64,000 bases of DNA from Schistosoma haematobium (GCF_000699445.3 NC_067196.1:44793806-44857805); one strand, 5' to 3'. Numbered from the stretch's first letter, positions 23,561 through 35,600 are shown. Numbers and translations are program-made. The notes: a model not told the origin generated them from the sequence alone.

Positions 23561-23954
23561 TAATTACCGCCACCAATATTGTACCTCCATCACTTTATCA
23601 ATCGAACTTTTTGTGTCTTTGAATTACTAAAATATCAGACGCCATTAAATAACTTTCCAAATCGTCTGACCACTCTCTCCCTACTTCGCAAAATTTTTTT
23701 ATCAATTTTCGGAAGGTACGACTAAGAATCCCAAACTTCTCTCTGAACTGAGGGCCTCCTAAAACACATTCTCAAATTTTCCAGAAAATCATATGAAGTT
23801 CGTTGATAACTACCCAGAATTCTCGTTGTCTACAGTCTTACTGATAAAGGCAAAAAGAACAAAACTGAACACCGCGTTGTCATGACAACACCGCAATCTT
23901 CCAATTTCAGTTTCAGTTTCAGTTTGGGAAGGACAGGAGGCTCGATGGCCTATG

Positions 23955-25208
23955 TTAGTCCTGGCAATGGTGGTCTCTCAGTTGATCCAACTTTCTTTTG
24001 AAAGAGTCGACGGATGGAGCCTCAACGACGTGCTGAGGTAGTGAATTCCACTCGTTGATGATTCGATGGGAAAGTCGATAGTCAGCTGACAAGTAATTTG
24101 TTCTCGGCTTATGAACTTTTTTGGAGTGTCCTCGTAAATTCTCTGTTTTGGAAGACAAGAAAAATGAGGGCATGTTAGGTGCAAATTTATCACTAAGCAA
24201 TTTGTAGACTGTAATCAAGTCGCCTCTAGTTCTGCGATATGACAACGGGAAAAGGTTCAGCTTGGCCAGTCGAGATTCATACGGAAGCTTCGCTATTGCG
24301 GGAACCAGCTTGGTCGCCGTTCTTTGAACCTTTTCCAGAAGCTCACTGTCTTTTTTAAAGCAGGGGCTAGCCGCCTGTATGCAGTACTCAAGTTTAGGAC
24401 GAACGAACACTGTATACAAAGTCAAAAACGTCTTAGTGTCGACATGACTAAAAGCCCTACGTATTGACCATAACGTTCTAAAACCTTTGGCGGCTATTGC
24501 ACGGCAGTGTGCAGTAGTCTTTAAGTTTTGACTAACGATAACTCCTAAGTCATTATATGTCTGGACGACAGGTAGCTCAGTGTTATTCATCGTATATGTA
24601 TCTGTGCCTTGATGACCGATATGCATCACAACACACTTGGAAGTATTTATCGGCAACTGCCATGTTTGAGACCATTCAGATAACTTCTTCAGGTCATTTT
24701 GAAGTTCTAAGCTATCACTCTCACATCGTATCGTTCTCCATATCTTGACATCGTCAGCATATAGCAAGACCGATGATGATAGGAGACAAGGAAGGTCATT
24801 TACATATAAGAGGAATAGCACTGGCCCCAAAACTGTACCCTGGGGCACTCCGCTAAGCACAGTTTCCCAGCTAGATAACTTTGAGTTCACCCTTACTCTT
24901 TGTTGACGCCCAACTAAGAAGTCTTTTATCCACATCAATAAATTACCTCCAATCCCGATATGTCTTAACTTATATAACAGCCGGTTGTGCGGAACTTTAT
25001 CAAAAGCTTTACTGAAATCAATGAAGGCGACGTCTACAGGTAGCTTTTGGTCCTTAAGAGCACACCAGCTTTCACGAGCCACTAATAAGTTAGTGAGACA
25101 AGAATAACCTATTCTGAAGCCATGCTGCTTCTCCGAGAGGATCCGGTTTTTATCGAGATACTTAAACAGCTCCTTCCGAATAATCTTTTCTAAGATTTTA
25201 ACAACCAC
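23955..25208 (-). CDS. CR1 reverse transcriptase, C-terminal 417 residues
   Basis: The frame contains the RT motifs QHGFRIGYSC, the FIDFSKAFDKV box, GVPQGTVLGPVLF and the catalytic LLYADDVKIW, followed by the thumb and C-terminal region typical of CR1 (FVRPKLEYC, LSYRRTRGDLITVYKLL). The same frame continues upstream to about 25,310 (KDWKNAIVS, NYRPVSL) before the deletion junction. The catalytic aspartates are intact, but endonuclease and the first RT block are absent, so the protein alone could not mobilise the element. It would act on its own RNA at the nick site in target-primed reverse transcription. Confidence 0.88.
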   Translation of the reverse strand: MVVKILEKIIRKELFKYLDKNRILSEKQHGFRIGYSCLTNLLVARESWCALKDQKLPVDVAFIDFSKAFDKVPHNRLLYKLRHIGIGGNLLMWIKDFLVGRQQRVRVNSKLSSWETVLSGVPQGTVLGPVLFLLYVNDLPCLLSSSVLLYADDVKIWRTIRCESDSLELQNDLKKLSEWSQTWQLPINTSKCVVMHIGHQGTDTYTMNNTELPVVQTYNDLGVIVSQNLKTTAHCRAIAAKGFRTLWSIRRAFSHVDTKTFLTLYTVFVRPKLEYCIQAASPCFKKDSELLEKVQRTATKLVPAIAKLPYESRLAKLNLFPLSYRRTRGDLITVYKLLSDKFAPNMPSFFLSSKTENLRGHSKKVHKPRTNYLSADYRLSHRIINEWNSLPQHVVEAPSVDSFKRKLDQLRDHHCQD

Positions 25209-25276
25209 ACTAGTTAGGCTAACGGGGCGGTAGTTCTCAGGTTTGTGTTTCGTGCCTGTTTTGAAGACAGGACTTA

Positions 25277-25696
25277 CTATGGCGTTTTTCCAATCTTTCG
25301 GTAGGCGACCCTGCAGGCAGGCCCCTTTGAAGACTGCTTTTCCTTCTTTGACGGGCGTGAGTCATCTATCACCGGACTCACCTTAGTTTCCTTCACACTG
25401 ATTTGCGTGTCAACAGATCGAGTGCTGTTTGACGCGTTCCGACTATGCTTTTTGAAACACTTCTTTGCAGCATCAACCAGTGAGATGGCCTCGGTTAACA
25501 AGCTGTTTGCATCCAAGCAGCACTGTTGACAAAGCCACACACAACCCTTCTTACTGAACCGTTTGAAAGCAGCAGGCGTTAAGTTCGTGCAAACTTCGTG
25601 GTACCAGCCTTTGCACTCGTCGCACTGCATGCCGCTTTCAACAGGATAACGACAACCCGGACGTTGGCAACTGCTTTTTTTACACTGTCCGGTCAT
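25277..25696 (-). CDS. CR1 ORF1-type protein with PHD zinc finger, truncated
   Basis: The 139-residue frame opens MTGQCKKSSC and shows a C4HC3 PHD-type cysteine pattern: Cys10, Cys15, Cys25, Cys28, His33, Cys36, Cys56, Cys59, with the usual Trp two residues before the last pair. PHD-like fingers at the start of CR1/L2 ORFs are known and are thought to aid RNA or chromatin contact. The rest is basic and Ser-rich. The last dozen residues (from ACRVAY) are an out-of-frame read of RT sequence, so the true ORF is cut by the deletion junction near 25,313. Confidence 0.75.
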   Translation of the reverse strand: MTGQCKKSSCQRPGCRYPVESGMQCDECKGWYHEVCTNLTPAAFKRFSKKGCVWLCQQCCLDANSLLTEAISLVDAAKKCFKKHSRNASNSTRSVDTQISVKETKVSPVIDDSRPSKKEKQSSKGPACRVAYRKIGKTP

Positions 25697-26427
25697 TTAG
25701 GAGGGGTTTTTTCAATATGCGATGATACCCAGAAACAAAAAAATTATCAATGACCAAAAAAAGTGAAGAGCTGTAGATTGCTAGGACCAAAAGTACTAAC
25801 AGATACAGTTGAAAAAGAGGTACTAAAGAGTACCAACGACAAAAACAGTAAAAACGATACTTTAGTCAAATACTTTAACTGAAATAAATTCAATTAAAGT
25901 GAAAAACAGTAGTCTTGATACGTAATAAACGATCAAAACAATGAAATTTACTCAGCGAGGAAAAATACCACTGTCCTTTTTAAATATCCAATGTATCTAA
26001 TACCATTTTTAAGTGCTTGTATAAACCAGTCGGTTTCTCCTAGCTGGCTTCCTTTTATTTCATACGGTTCTGAGTATTTGATTACGTCTAATGGGTGATA
26101 GTCTATCCAATCGACTGCTCTAATTCTAGCCGGTATGATCGTTAATTGTGAATTTGTATATCTTGCAGTTGAGTGAGTGCGTTTGTTACAAGGAAGTAGG
26201 GTTTTTGAATGTCACTGACTATCACATAACCAGACAGCAGGTTGGTTGGTTGGTTGCAACGTGAAAATAATAAAGTGATAATGTAAGTGCTAAGAGATTA
26301 TTGATAATGTGTAAGGAGAATAATAAAGAGAAACAGAAATGATGATAAGAGAAATAAGACGTAGTTACTAGTTATGCTGTGTTGGTAACCCGGGTGATTT
26401 TTGAGACATGGATCAGATACAGGTGGT

Positions 26428-26778
26428 TCAGGAGGGAGTGGCGATCCACAAGTGAGTACGTGTTTGTCGAGTCTTAAAGTTATTCACTGAGAGTGTTGTG
26501 GTCACTTCAGCTTGGACAGCATTCCAAATAGAGGCAACTTTTTGTGAGAGAAAGTGATAGTGTACTTGGAAACTCTCTTCTTGGTGTACAATCGTGTGGG
26601 GTTTGCCTTGAGAAGCTTTTTGACGTTCTGGTAATATGCTAGCGTTGGGGTGACTTGACGTACTTAATAAGTTGTATCTCGTCACCAGATCACCTCTAGT
26701 TCTCCTGTAGCTCAACGAGGATAATCCCAGGTGTTTCAGTCTGCCCTCGTCAGATTCATGCTCTAGACTACTCATCAC
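26428..26778 (-). pseudogene. CR1 reverse transcriptase remnant, C-terminal end
   Basis: A 116-codon open frame containing LSYRRTRGDLVTRYNLLST and a C-terminal tail with the conserved FKTRQTRTHL pattern seen at the end of CR1 RT proteins. It is out of frame with the next fragment upstream. Confidence 0.7.
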
Positions 26779-26816
26779 CCACTTGGTTACCCGTCTCTGT
26801 ACTTGGTCTAAGAGAT

Positions 26817-27215
26817 TTATATCTCATTGTGGATTTCAAGATATGACCATGCGTACATTTTAAACGGTCGTAGGAAAAACTCTGAAGTGATTACTCCAAA
26901 TTGCTTTCGCATAAATTGAAAGGTTGAGTTTGCCTTCACTAAATCACCCACGTAGCTTGGGCTAGTGTTCAAGCTCCATGTGGTGAAGAGCTCGAGATCA
27001 CGCTCCGAGGAAACAATCGGGAATGGTTTACCGTTTACGGTGTGAGCGCTTTGAGTCAAAGTGACAGTGTTCATGACATGGTATTTCGACAGGCCAAGTT
27101 TTGACAAATTGTCTGCTCCCCATTCCTCTATTGTTATAAGGTCCTTTTGAAACCCAAGTGAATCGTTTTCACCTTTTATTGACCTAAAGATATTTTCGTC
27201 GTCTGTATAGATCAA
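26817..27215 (-). pseudogene. CR1 reverse transcriptase remnant around the catalytic box
   Basis: A 132-codon frame that opens at the catalytic motif, here IYTDD rather than YADD, followed by the DSLGFQKDL and KYHVMN segments that match the equivalent region of copies 1 and 2. The Ala-to-Thr change at the active site and the broken frames indicate loss of function. Confidence 0.7.
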
Positions 27216-29910
27216 CGCCTATGAGCTAATTTTATCTAATGGGTCACTCTTCAGCCCGAGTACACTCTATTTACCTTGATACGAAACATCCTAATCTCTT
27301 GATAGTTTTGGCGATAGTATCAAAGGTGGGTCGATTAAGTCCGCTTTCACATGAGGTAGAGTTAAAGACTTTTGAGAAGTCGATTAATATTACATGAAAC
27401 GATATCCCACTGTCATAAAAGATCGTCCAGCCTTACCATGTTATGAGGACATCGGATGCATATGAACTACCTTCCCTGGACCCATGTTTTGCTTCGTGTA
27501 AGATGTTACTTTTATTTATGTGTTCCTCCATTAGTTTGCTGACCGGTCTTTCCATAAGCTTCAACAGTATTGGGAGTAATACGCCCGTTCTTTAATAGTC
27601 AGGGTCTTTTCTATCCCTCTTTTTGAAGATTAGAGAGAATTATCTGCTCCCGTACTCTTGGTTGTTAATGTGAATCTAGAGAACGGGTTACACACTAGTG
27701 TGCTGATGGCTTGCACGCAGTGTTTCAGGATTATAGACCGAGTATCGTCACATCCTGGTGACTTTCATGGGTGCAGGGATTTTAGTTTCTTTAGTACCAA
27801 CCTGGAAGTAGGACGAATATCTTCCGGACTCTCAACTGATACTATAATTGATAAGTGTTCCGCGCTTACAGGCTCGTTACTTGGCTGATCAATGAAGTTA
27901 ATAAACATGATTTCTGCCATCCGTAATTTCATAACATCTTTGCTATTTAAGCCTTCAGAATTATGGATCCCTTGGTTCATAGACTTTCTCCCAGCCATGA
28001 ATCTGTAGTGATATTTGGAGTTATTTTGCATTTTGGCTGCTACCTTGATGTGAAAACATCTTTTGCTTCGGACTTTGGAGTTGCCTCTGTTCATCAGTGC
28101 CAAGTTAAGAGCAGTTATCATATTTCTCCAAGACGACTATCCGCTTATGTTAGGTTTTCCGTTTGACCTATAGCGAGCGTATTGTGGCTTTCTTAACCGA
28201 GGATCTTGGCTGTACAGGTGTGTATTTACACTGAGGTTCATTGTGTTGGATGGCGTTCTGAAGGATGCCCTATACTATATCCAGTGGTCATCCACTGTTA
28301 GCTTCTACCACTTTCAAGGCCATGGTTCGTGTTGAAGATCCGTTCTCATGGTCGTACAATCTGTTTTAGTATGACTAAGATCAGGAGTGCTCTCGCTTCT
28401 GGTCACATTAGACGTCACTGCACCATGTTCGTTACATTATTTTGGTGTGTGAACTTGAACGGGATGTTGACTTGCTGATATCAATAGTAAGTCACAGTCA
28501 CTTGCACACGATAACAGTAATTCAGAAACTGAGGTCAGTAGCAAATAGCAGCAATACTTCTGCTTTGTATCCCCCTCAGTAATCCGTACCAGTAATGATA
28601 TATGTAAAAACCAGAGGTGGTGCTTGACACAACCAGTCCAAAAGATGATGGACGTATGAGTGCTAACGGATTGAATTCTAGTATAAACAAGTCAAACAAA
28701 CAGCCTCAATACGGCAACTCTGTTGAAACTAACGTAACGACTACAATCTTCGATGAAGGCTAGCAGAACTGTAGATCGGTTTTCTACTTTTCCCATAAAC
28801 CCACGCCTAGCTCAGCATGAATCTGTAAATATTTTTAGTAAAAGTGAGAAATACAAGAAATTTTAGCTGAAAATTGAGGCTTTTAACCCCACTGATAGAT
28901 CTGTATGATCCACAAGCAGGTCAGTAGTATTTGAGTGAAGAACCTACTACGGGTCCGTCCCTTTGGACGCAATAGTCAGCACCATATATCCTATTCGTCT
29001 TTGGGTTAAATACAGCGAGTGGACCAGGAAAATGTTCCACAATTGGAACTTCTCAACTACGTCTACGTTTCTACACAAATTCAAGGACAAGTTTACGGCC
29101 ATCTTGGTTTCTCTGATTTTCCCTCTCATAGTATTGAGTTCTAAGCATTTCAAAGTGCGTCAGAGTCGTTTACGCACCTTGAACATAGGGAGGATAAATA
29201 TAAACAAGCATGAACTCCTTTGAGCAGCTCATATGTGAAACACCCATGTGGTGGCCAAAATCGCTGTTACAACCATACTATATATATGACTATCCGTATG
29301 CTTGTCAAACCTATTGCATTAGGCTTCTGAGCCACAAAGCTATATGGATCTCACCAGACCACACCACGAAGAAACAGATAAGTCATATTTCCATCAGCAA
29401 AAAATTCACAGGGTCAATGGAAGATTTGAGAACCAGGAGTGGAGCTGAGACAGCTTCAGATCGCCACCTGGTGAGTGTCAAGATGAAACCTAAGCCAAAA
29501 AAAGCACTGGATAATCGGAGAAACAGTAGTACAACAAAGGCAGTACGGCCTCCATACAAGATACTGACAAACTCAACGAAGTCAAGCTAACTCACAACTA
29601 CAGGTTCCAAGCCTTACAGGATCCACTGAAAGAAGAAGAAACTACGATGGAGGACAGCGGGATAGGAACAAAGAAGCTCTAACTCCGATGTCATGAGGTG
29701 CTGGGTCGCATAATACATCATCATAAGAAATGGATCTCTATCGAAACCCTGGACAAGATTCAAGAAAGGAAGAATAAGAGGACAGCGATTAAGAACAGCC
29801 GAACATGAACAAAGAAAGTCAAGGTTCAAGCTGAATAAGCAGAGGCAAACAATCAAAAATGCCTGGAAGACCTCGCAAAGACAGCGGAAAAAGATGCAAA
29901 AGAAGGAAAT

Positions 29911-30159
29911 ATGAAACAACTATATGACACAACGAGGAAGCTAACAAGGAAATATAGTAAACCAGAGAGACCGTTCAATGACAAAGAAGGCAAGCTTACC
30001 ACTGGAATTCAAAACCAGAGGAACAGATGGATGGAACACCTTGAAGAACTCTTCAATAGACCAGCTTCATTGAATCCAACAGATATCAAAGCACTACCTA
30101 CAGATCCTCCTATTGATGCCACTGCACCAATGATCGAAGAAATCAGGATGGTCATCTGA
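29911..30159 (+). pseudogene. SR2-like linker between endonuclease and reverse transcriptase
   Basis: An 82-codon frame with KQLYDTTRKLTRKYSKPERP and WMEHLEELFNRPASLNPTDI, the interdomain segment of SR2-type RTE proteins. It ends at a TGA inside the EIRMVI*QINSGKSTGP stretch. Confidence 0.75.
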
Positions 30160-30944
30160 CAAATCAATAGTGGGAAATCAACAGGGCCTGAAGACATACT
30201 AGTTGAAGCACTCAAGTCAGACATGGAAAAAACCGCAAACATGCCCCACGTTCTATTTAGGAAGACTTGCGAAAGAGCAAGTGTAAACGGACTGGAATGA
30301 AGGATACATCTTCAAGATACCAAATAAAGGAAATCTGATCATGTGAGAATTACAAAGACATCACACTACTCCCAATACCATGGAACGTTTTCAACTGAGT
30401 ACAGCTGAACTGGATGAGAAACTCAGTAGACACCCAATTTCTATATCAACTTGCTGGATTCCATAAGGATCGGTCGTGCAAGGACCAAATCGCCACCCTA
30501 CGGATCATCGTTGACCAATCAATTGAGTGTAACTCATCACTATAAATCAACCTCCTTGATTATGAAAAAGCACTTGACAGTGTCGATAGAAGAATATCAT
30601 GGAAACTTCTTCGACATTATGGAGTAATCGAGAGGATCTTCAACGTCATCTGGAATTCATTAGACGGACTACACTGAAACGTGGTGCATGGAGGACAGCT
30701 GACAGATGTATTCAAAATGAGAACTGTAGTCAAACGAGGCTGCATACTCTCCTCCTTTCTCTTTCTTCTGGTGGTTGACTGGATTATGAAGACCACCTCC
30801 ACTTCTTAAAGGAAGCACGGAATACAATGGATAGGTCGAAATCAATTGGAAGATTTGAACTTCGCAGATGACTTGGTCATTCTATCCAATACACACGGAC
30901 AAATGCAGATGAAGACAAACAGTTCAGCAGGAGCCTCTGCATAA

Positions 30945-31466
30945 GTGGGTCTCAACACACACAAGGGAAAAAGCAAGATTATCAAGTACAACAAAGAGAA
31001 CCTCGAATCAATCACATTTGATGGAGAATTTCTGGAAGACGTGGAAAGATTCACGTATCTGGGTTTCATCATCGATGAACGTGGAGGATCTGATGCAGAC
31101 ATAGAGGCAAGGATTGTCAAAACAACGACAGAATTCTCACAATTCAAAAGCATGTGGAACTCAGAGCAACTGTCAGCCAATATCAAAGTCACAATCTTCA
31201 ATACAAATATCAAGACAGTTATACTGTACGGAGCTGGAACTTGGATAACTATTACAAGCATCATCAAAAATGTACAAGTATTTATAAATAGCTGTCTACG
31301 CAAGATACTCAGTCTCTGCTGCTTAGATAATATTAACAACAGCCCACTATGGGAGAGAACGAACCAGGTTGCAGATGAGGAAGAAATTAGGAAGAGACGC
31401 TGGAGGTGGATAGATTGTGCATTACGCAAATCGAAAAACTGTGTCGCGGGTCAAGTGCTAACTTGA
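30945..31466 (+). pseudogene. SR2-like reverse transcriptase, C-terminal 173 codons
   Basis: The frame reads [15 protein letters not shown], then [19 protein letters not shown], then [19 protein letters not shown] and [13 protein letters not shown], all diagnostic for the C-terminal region of SR2/RTE proteins. It is followed by a TGA and then a TAG (T*NPE*E) where SR2 continues NPEGKRKRGRPKNTL. About 450 bp are matched almost perfectly by the minus-strand copy at 56.7-57.15 kb, including both stops. Confidence 0.8.
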
Positions 31467-31529
31467 AATCCTGAATAGGAAATGAAAAGTGGGAAACCAA
31501 GGAACACTCTGTGATCGTTAAGAATTTGT

Positions 31530-33000
31530 GAGTAAATTGCGGAAAAGAAAACAGTAAGTAGTAAAATATAGAAACGAACTTGGGTTCGAAATAATGAAGA
31601 TCAAACTAAATTAAATATCCAGAACAAAAAGACGCTAAATTCGAAAGGGTTTACTGCTAATAAATGCTAATACTTAAATATCTACTCTTCACCATCCATA
31701 TACTAGTTAAAAACACCTTAGTCTTAGAGTAGGCGGTTGTTTTCGCTTGCTCAGCAAACCTGGGGTTACGAACAGCAGTCAGAGAAGCTGCTAGTATAGG
31801 GGGGTCAAATCAATATCACTGTTTGGTTCCCATATTATATTGAATTATAATGGACAGCAGATAAGCAAAACTCTTCTACTCGCAGAACTCAATATTTTAA
31901 AGTCATATCGCTAACTACTCCATCTCAACTTTCAAATATTAGGCTCGTTAAAGTTTATTAGTTTGTTAAAAATTGTGCTCTACTCTGGGCTATGAGCTGT
32001 ACACCTTGTTAAAATTTCATTTCTCTGCCAGTCCCATGTTATTAGCAAACAAAACAGCTAAAGTTTCTTCATTATAAGTCAAGTGTTTATGTGGCATCTT
32101 ACATGAAATAAAGTGGACCAATCGAGTAAAGTAAGAGATTCTAAACAAGACGTGATAAGTTATTTGGGCAGCGTAAAGATGGTCAGGAGAAATTTTGAGG
32201 TCTTTTGACTAGAAATAAGGTAACAGGTTATAAGACAAAATCGTGGTGAACTCGAAATGTATGGTGTGAAACCTATTTAAATCTCATGTAACATGCAAAA
32301 GCTGGGGGTTGTATATCCTTCTAGTGATCAGAAACTGTGTGATTTACTGAGCAGGACTAGAATTACATGATACTGTATTGTCCATACATGGAACAAAAGT
32401 AGTTATCAGAACCATGTTTATGGTCGCTCGCTTTCCTTATTATGTTTTTAATCTATTAAAAATACGTTTAAGGAATCAAATAGTCTTTCTAGCCCTTCTA
32501 ATTAGTTGCTAATGTTTTTCAATACAATGAAAAATGTCAGTGCATGACAAAGTTTCCTGTCTCTCTGAAATTTCTATGTATAAGGTATGTGAAAACGAAA
32601 CAAGGTACTGAAAGTTTCGGAAAATTAAAATGAGATATATCTTTGGGTCTAAGAAAAAAGCAAGACTTCCCTAGTCAGTTCTGATTCATGTCGACAACAA
32701 ACCTTCATGAAGGATTACAGAACATTAGTTGGACTCACAAAGACTATTAAGAGATCATGTACTACTGTGAGATCGCCAGAACACTGCGAAGGACAATCAT
32801 ATCAGCTCAGTTTTCTCTAACCACCACTTCTAACCGGAGGATAACATAAGTCTACCGTCTATGAAAAACCTAAACGCTAATTCTAATCGGATAATTCAAT
32901 CTACCAGAACAAGTTCAAAAGCTTATAGAAACCTTCCTATTGCAAATTAGTTGGACAATGGTTATTGTTTCCTTCAAACGACTCACTTGGTACCTGCGAC
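31530..33000. other. Unclassified DNA between retroelement remnants
   Basis: The GC content is somewhat higher than in the flanks and the stretch probably consists of eroded element sequence, but no motif can be read in any frame. Confidence 0.4.
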
Positions 33001-35600
33001 ACTTCTGGTCGTTCTTCGCCAATTTACCGTCTTTAATGTAATGAGCAAATGAGGGTTACTATCCCAAATTCATGAACTCAGAAAACCGATACACTATGAA
33101 CATCTTAGTACGATGGGTTCCTATGAAACCTGTCTTAGTAGGGATATGTCCATTGGCAAAGTTAATCTTAACGGTAGTCAGCTTGTTCGAAGTAGTGAAT
33201 TAGGGTAGTGTAAGTGGCATATTTTTTTATTGCACCCCTTCTAATCTCAGACGTCATCAAATCTTCTCCAGGATGTAAATACAGGATTTATTATAGCTGT
33301 ATATAAGAGGTAGTTGGAGTTTCAATGTGATGGAAATTCCACCCTTCAATAATCATGACGGTCCTCAAGATCTTCAACTATCTGGAAGTTGAAGTGAAAT
33401 CATACCCAGATTCATGGCTACATAATTTGCTTTTCCACCGATACAATTATCCGAGGTTTGGTAATTAAGACTAAACGGTCGCTCGACTGGAAAACGGTTG
33501 TACTTAACTCGTACACATAGAAACAATACGGAAGCTTCATAGTACAGAAGTGGTTCTCTTAGCTTCGCGGCTTAGGTCATGGAAAGGGCAGAGCATGAAC
33601 CAGCCTTTTATAAAGTGATTAGTAGCCCTACATTGATATTTTAGAGAATCATCAAAAGTATTTTACACACTGTGTGGCCCAAGTACATTTTAAGAAGCTC
33701 TATGGACCTAGTGCACTGTTAGTTTGCCCGGTGTTTCGGATTCGTTAAGGTACTCACTTATCTCACAAATAAAGTGACTTATAGTGTTTATTACCCATAT
33801 TCCAACTGGTGCTTTGTTCCCAACGATAGAAAACTTATGTGAAAGATGTTATGATGTATGTTAGACCTACTGCTCTGTATTTTGACAAGCCAATTTTGAC
33901 TTTTTAGTTTATAATAGGGCAAACCAGTGATACCTAATACTGCATTTGAAAATGTAGTAATCGGTTTACGAGCCTGAGGTAAAGTGTGAGATTAAGTTTG
34001 GCCCTTATTTTTGAGAGAATTTCCTATCCTAAGGTGTCATGTCTTGTAAAGTAATTAATAACAGTCCATTCCTAGTCGTCTTCATAAAATATACCTTTAT
34101 TCCTTCTATGTTTCCAGGTTTACGCATCTTAAGCCGACTGGTCATCGTAGGAGATGCACAGCATGATGTACCTAAATGTGATCTGGTGTTCATGCTTGAT
34201 CGATCGTTTTCAGTTAGACTGTGTCCAGTAAGACTAATGAGGTCAGCAAAATGTCGGGGACTCACTGATCTATTTGTTCTGGTGATGTATTTACAACTGC
34301 GATCTATTTCTCTTTAAGTCCTTTATTGATGATTCACCAAGTAGTCTTAATTCCCGGTCTCTGATACATACGAATGATTTCAAGGTTTCAGAGGACAGAC
34401 AAGGTTGCACAGGTATATCAACTCTTCAAGGTGACTTGGAAAGTAAAAACCGTTCGGTCATTAAAACCTTGTGCCGTAGTAACTCAAGTAAATGAAGAAT
34501 TCCAGTGGCGAGTAGTAGTAATACAATGACCATTTATCTGCGACTACAACTTTATGCGATACTCTATTTCTTCCCTTATAAATTCTGTGGCGAATACAAC
34601 CATCTTTATTATCTGAAAAACGTTGAGTATCCTAAATCCCAAACTATTTATAACCGTTTTTGGTGCTTAATCAAGATTCTGCCATCAAAATTTACCTATG
34701 TATTTATCCCCAAGATATCGCTTTCTTTGAAAGACCCATGTGATACTTGAAATTAGGTAATCACTTACTTTTTCTCAGGCTACAGAATGTCCTGGTGGGG
34801 TTCCTAAGGGGTCAGTGCTGAGACCTCTTCCTCCCTTAGTTTACGGGAATGACCTTCTTCAGAAACTATTATTTAATTTACTAGTTTTTTTAACGATGCG
34901 AAACTCTGGAGAAAAGTTTGCAGTTAAGAAGGATGTCACTAAACTTCAAAGTTGAGCCAATAACAGCCAACTTGTTTTCGACACTTCAAAGTGTAGTATA
35001 GTCCATCTGAGACCTGATGCAGACTATCCAAACAGCTTAAGTAACTCCATCCTAAAGATATCCCAATTTGAAATATCTAGAAATCTTGGTACCCTGTGAT
35101 CTGAAATCTTACTCTGAGATAAAAAATACCTATTCAGAGAACCTTGCACTGGTATCGTTGAGACGCATTTTTCGTCAGTTTAACGGCAGAGTTCACTATT
35201 CACCCTTCGACAGTTTTATTTGTCTTCATTTGGAGTATGGAGACATAGCGTTTTCTTCCTTATTTCAAAAATATAAGAATAGATTGGAACGCATCAAATG
35301 GCAATCCACGAAATTAATTTGGAAACTCGAATTCGAATCATATTAAGGGCGCTTCAGATCAATTAGTTTCGGCCCACTAGAGTATATGCATCTCAGAAAT
35401 GAACTTCCAGTGACTTATAGCACCCGAAAGATTCCTCGGCATCCCCTTAAATGTAAACTTAAGCTCTGCCTCAACCCGAAACTTAGGGGTAACACCGTGG
35501 AAACTAGAGGCAACATAACAGAATCAGTTGTAGGCACACCTTCTACGCTATACAGGTAGCCAAATCCTGAGATTCGCTGCCAGTTCAAATAGTTCAAATG
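33000..35600 (+). mobile_element. Old plus-strand CR1-clade element, left part (interrupted)
   Basis: A weak endonuclease trace lies near 34.12-34.26 kb (LVIVGDA in the place of LILGDFNAP). RT sequence follows from about 34.78 kb: a KCSIVHLRPDADY segment, LVPCDLKSY, LALVSLRRIFRQFNGR and HLEYGD (35.0-35.35 kb), then CRHTFYAIQVAKS and LPVQIVQ at about 35.59 kb. There the coding path stops and resumes at 38,050 on the other side of the nested minus-strand element. The 5' end is uncertain; 31.5-34.1 kb shows no clear coding sequence. Confidence 0.6.
35068..35346 (+). pseudogene. CR1 reverse transcriptase fragment, thumb region
   Basis: A 92-codon frame (VPCDLKSYSEIKN, LALVSLRRIFRQFNGR, FICLHLEYGDIAF) aligns with VPHDLKSYANCDK and FIRPHLEYGNIVL in the nested minus-strand element, so the two are related families of different age. 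It is broken by a stop after EFESY. Confidence 0.75.

Larger units (their letters stand above)
23905..25730 (-). mobile_element. CR1-clade non-LTR retrotransposon, internally deleted copy (copy 1)
   Basis: The 3' part (23905-25313) encodes the reverse transcriptase and ends in three TTTCAG units (CTGAAA on the element's strand), the short tandem tail usual for CR1 elements in place of poly(A). At about 25,313 it jumps to a 5' ORF with a PHD finger. The N-terminal RT region and the whole endonuclease are therefore missing compared with copy 2 at 39.4-42.2 kb. By eye the shared 1.35 kb differs from copy 2 only by two bases in a TC repeat, one G/A near 25,300, and the tail count, which means very recent activity. 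The 5' end near 25,730 is uncertain. Confidence 0.85.
26100..28600 (-). mobile_element. Old, decayed CR1-clade element
   Basis: Minus-strand fragments in several frames give CR1 signatures in order. These are an endonuclease remnant (ELLLSCASDCDLL type, 28.4-28.5 kb), the linker before RT (KSPGCDD, about 27.75 kb), SKLMEEHINKSNILHEAKHG (27.5 kb), LIDFSKVFN (27.4 kb), IYTDDENIF replacing YADD (27.2 kb), and LSYRRTRGDLVTRYNLL (26.7 kb). It ends LWIATPS followed by a stop at 26,428. Many stops and frameshifts show it is long dead. The sequence differs clearly from copies 1 and 2, so it is another CR1 family. The ends are approximate. Confidence 0.75.
29320..31530 (+). mobile_element. SR2-like RTE-clade element, 5' truncated and frameshifted
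   Basis: Plus-strand fragments follow the SR2 order. Endonuclease C-terminus (ISPDHTTKKQISHISISKKF, 29.35 kb) is followed by the linker with KQLYDTTRKLTRKYSKPER (29.9 kb), SGKSTGPEDI (30.17 kb), DYEKALDSVDRR (30.56 kb), GCILSSFLFLLVVDWIMKT (30.75 kb), the catalytic NFADDLVILS (30.86 kb), and a long open C-terminal part (30945-31466). There are several stops and frameshifts and the 5' half of the endonuclease is absent. Homology to SR2 fades after about 31,500. The FADD aspartates remain. Confidence 0.82.

Noticed and set aside
30842..31429. 195-codon minus-strand frame
   Set aside because: It is the antisense of the SR2-like RT; the plus strand carries the recognisable protein. The same antisense frame recurs at 56,751-57,218 for the same reason.
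34029..34317. Overlapping frames on both strands at 34.0-34.3 kb
   Set aside because: Read instead as a decayed CR1 endonuclease trace; neither frame looks like a host gene.
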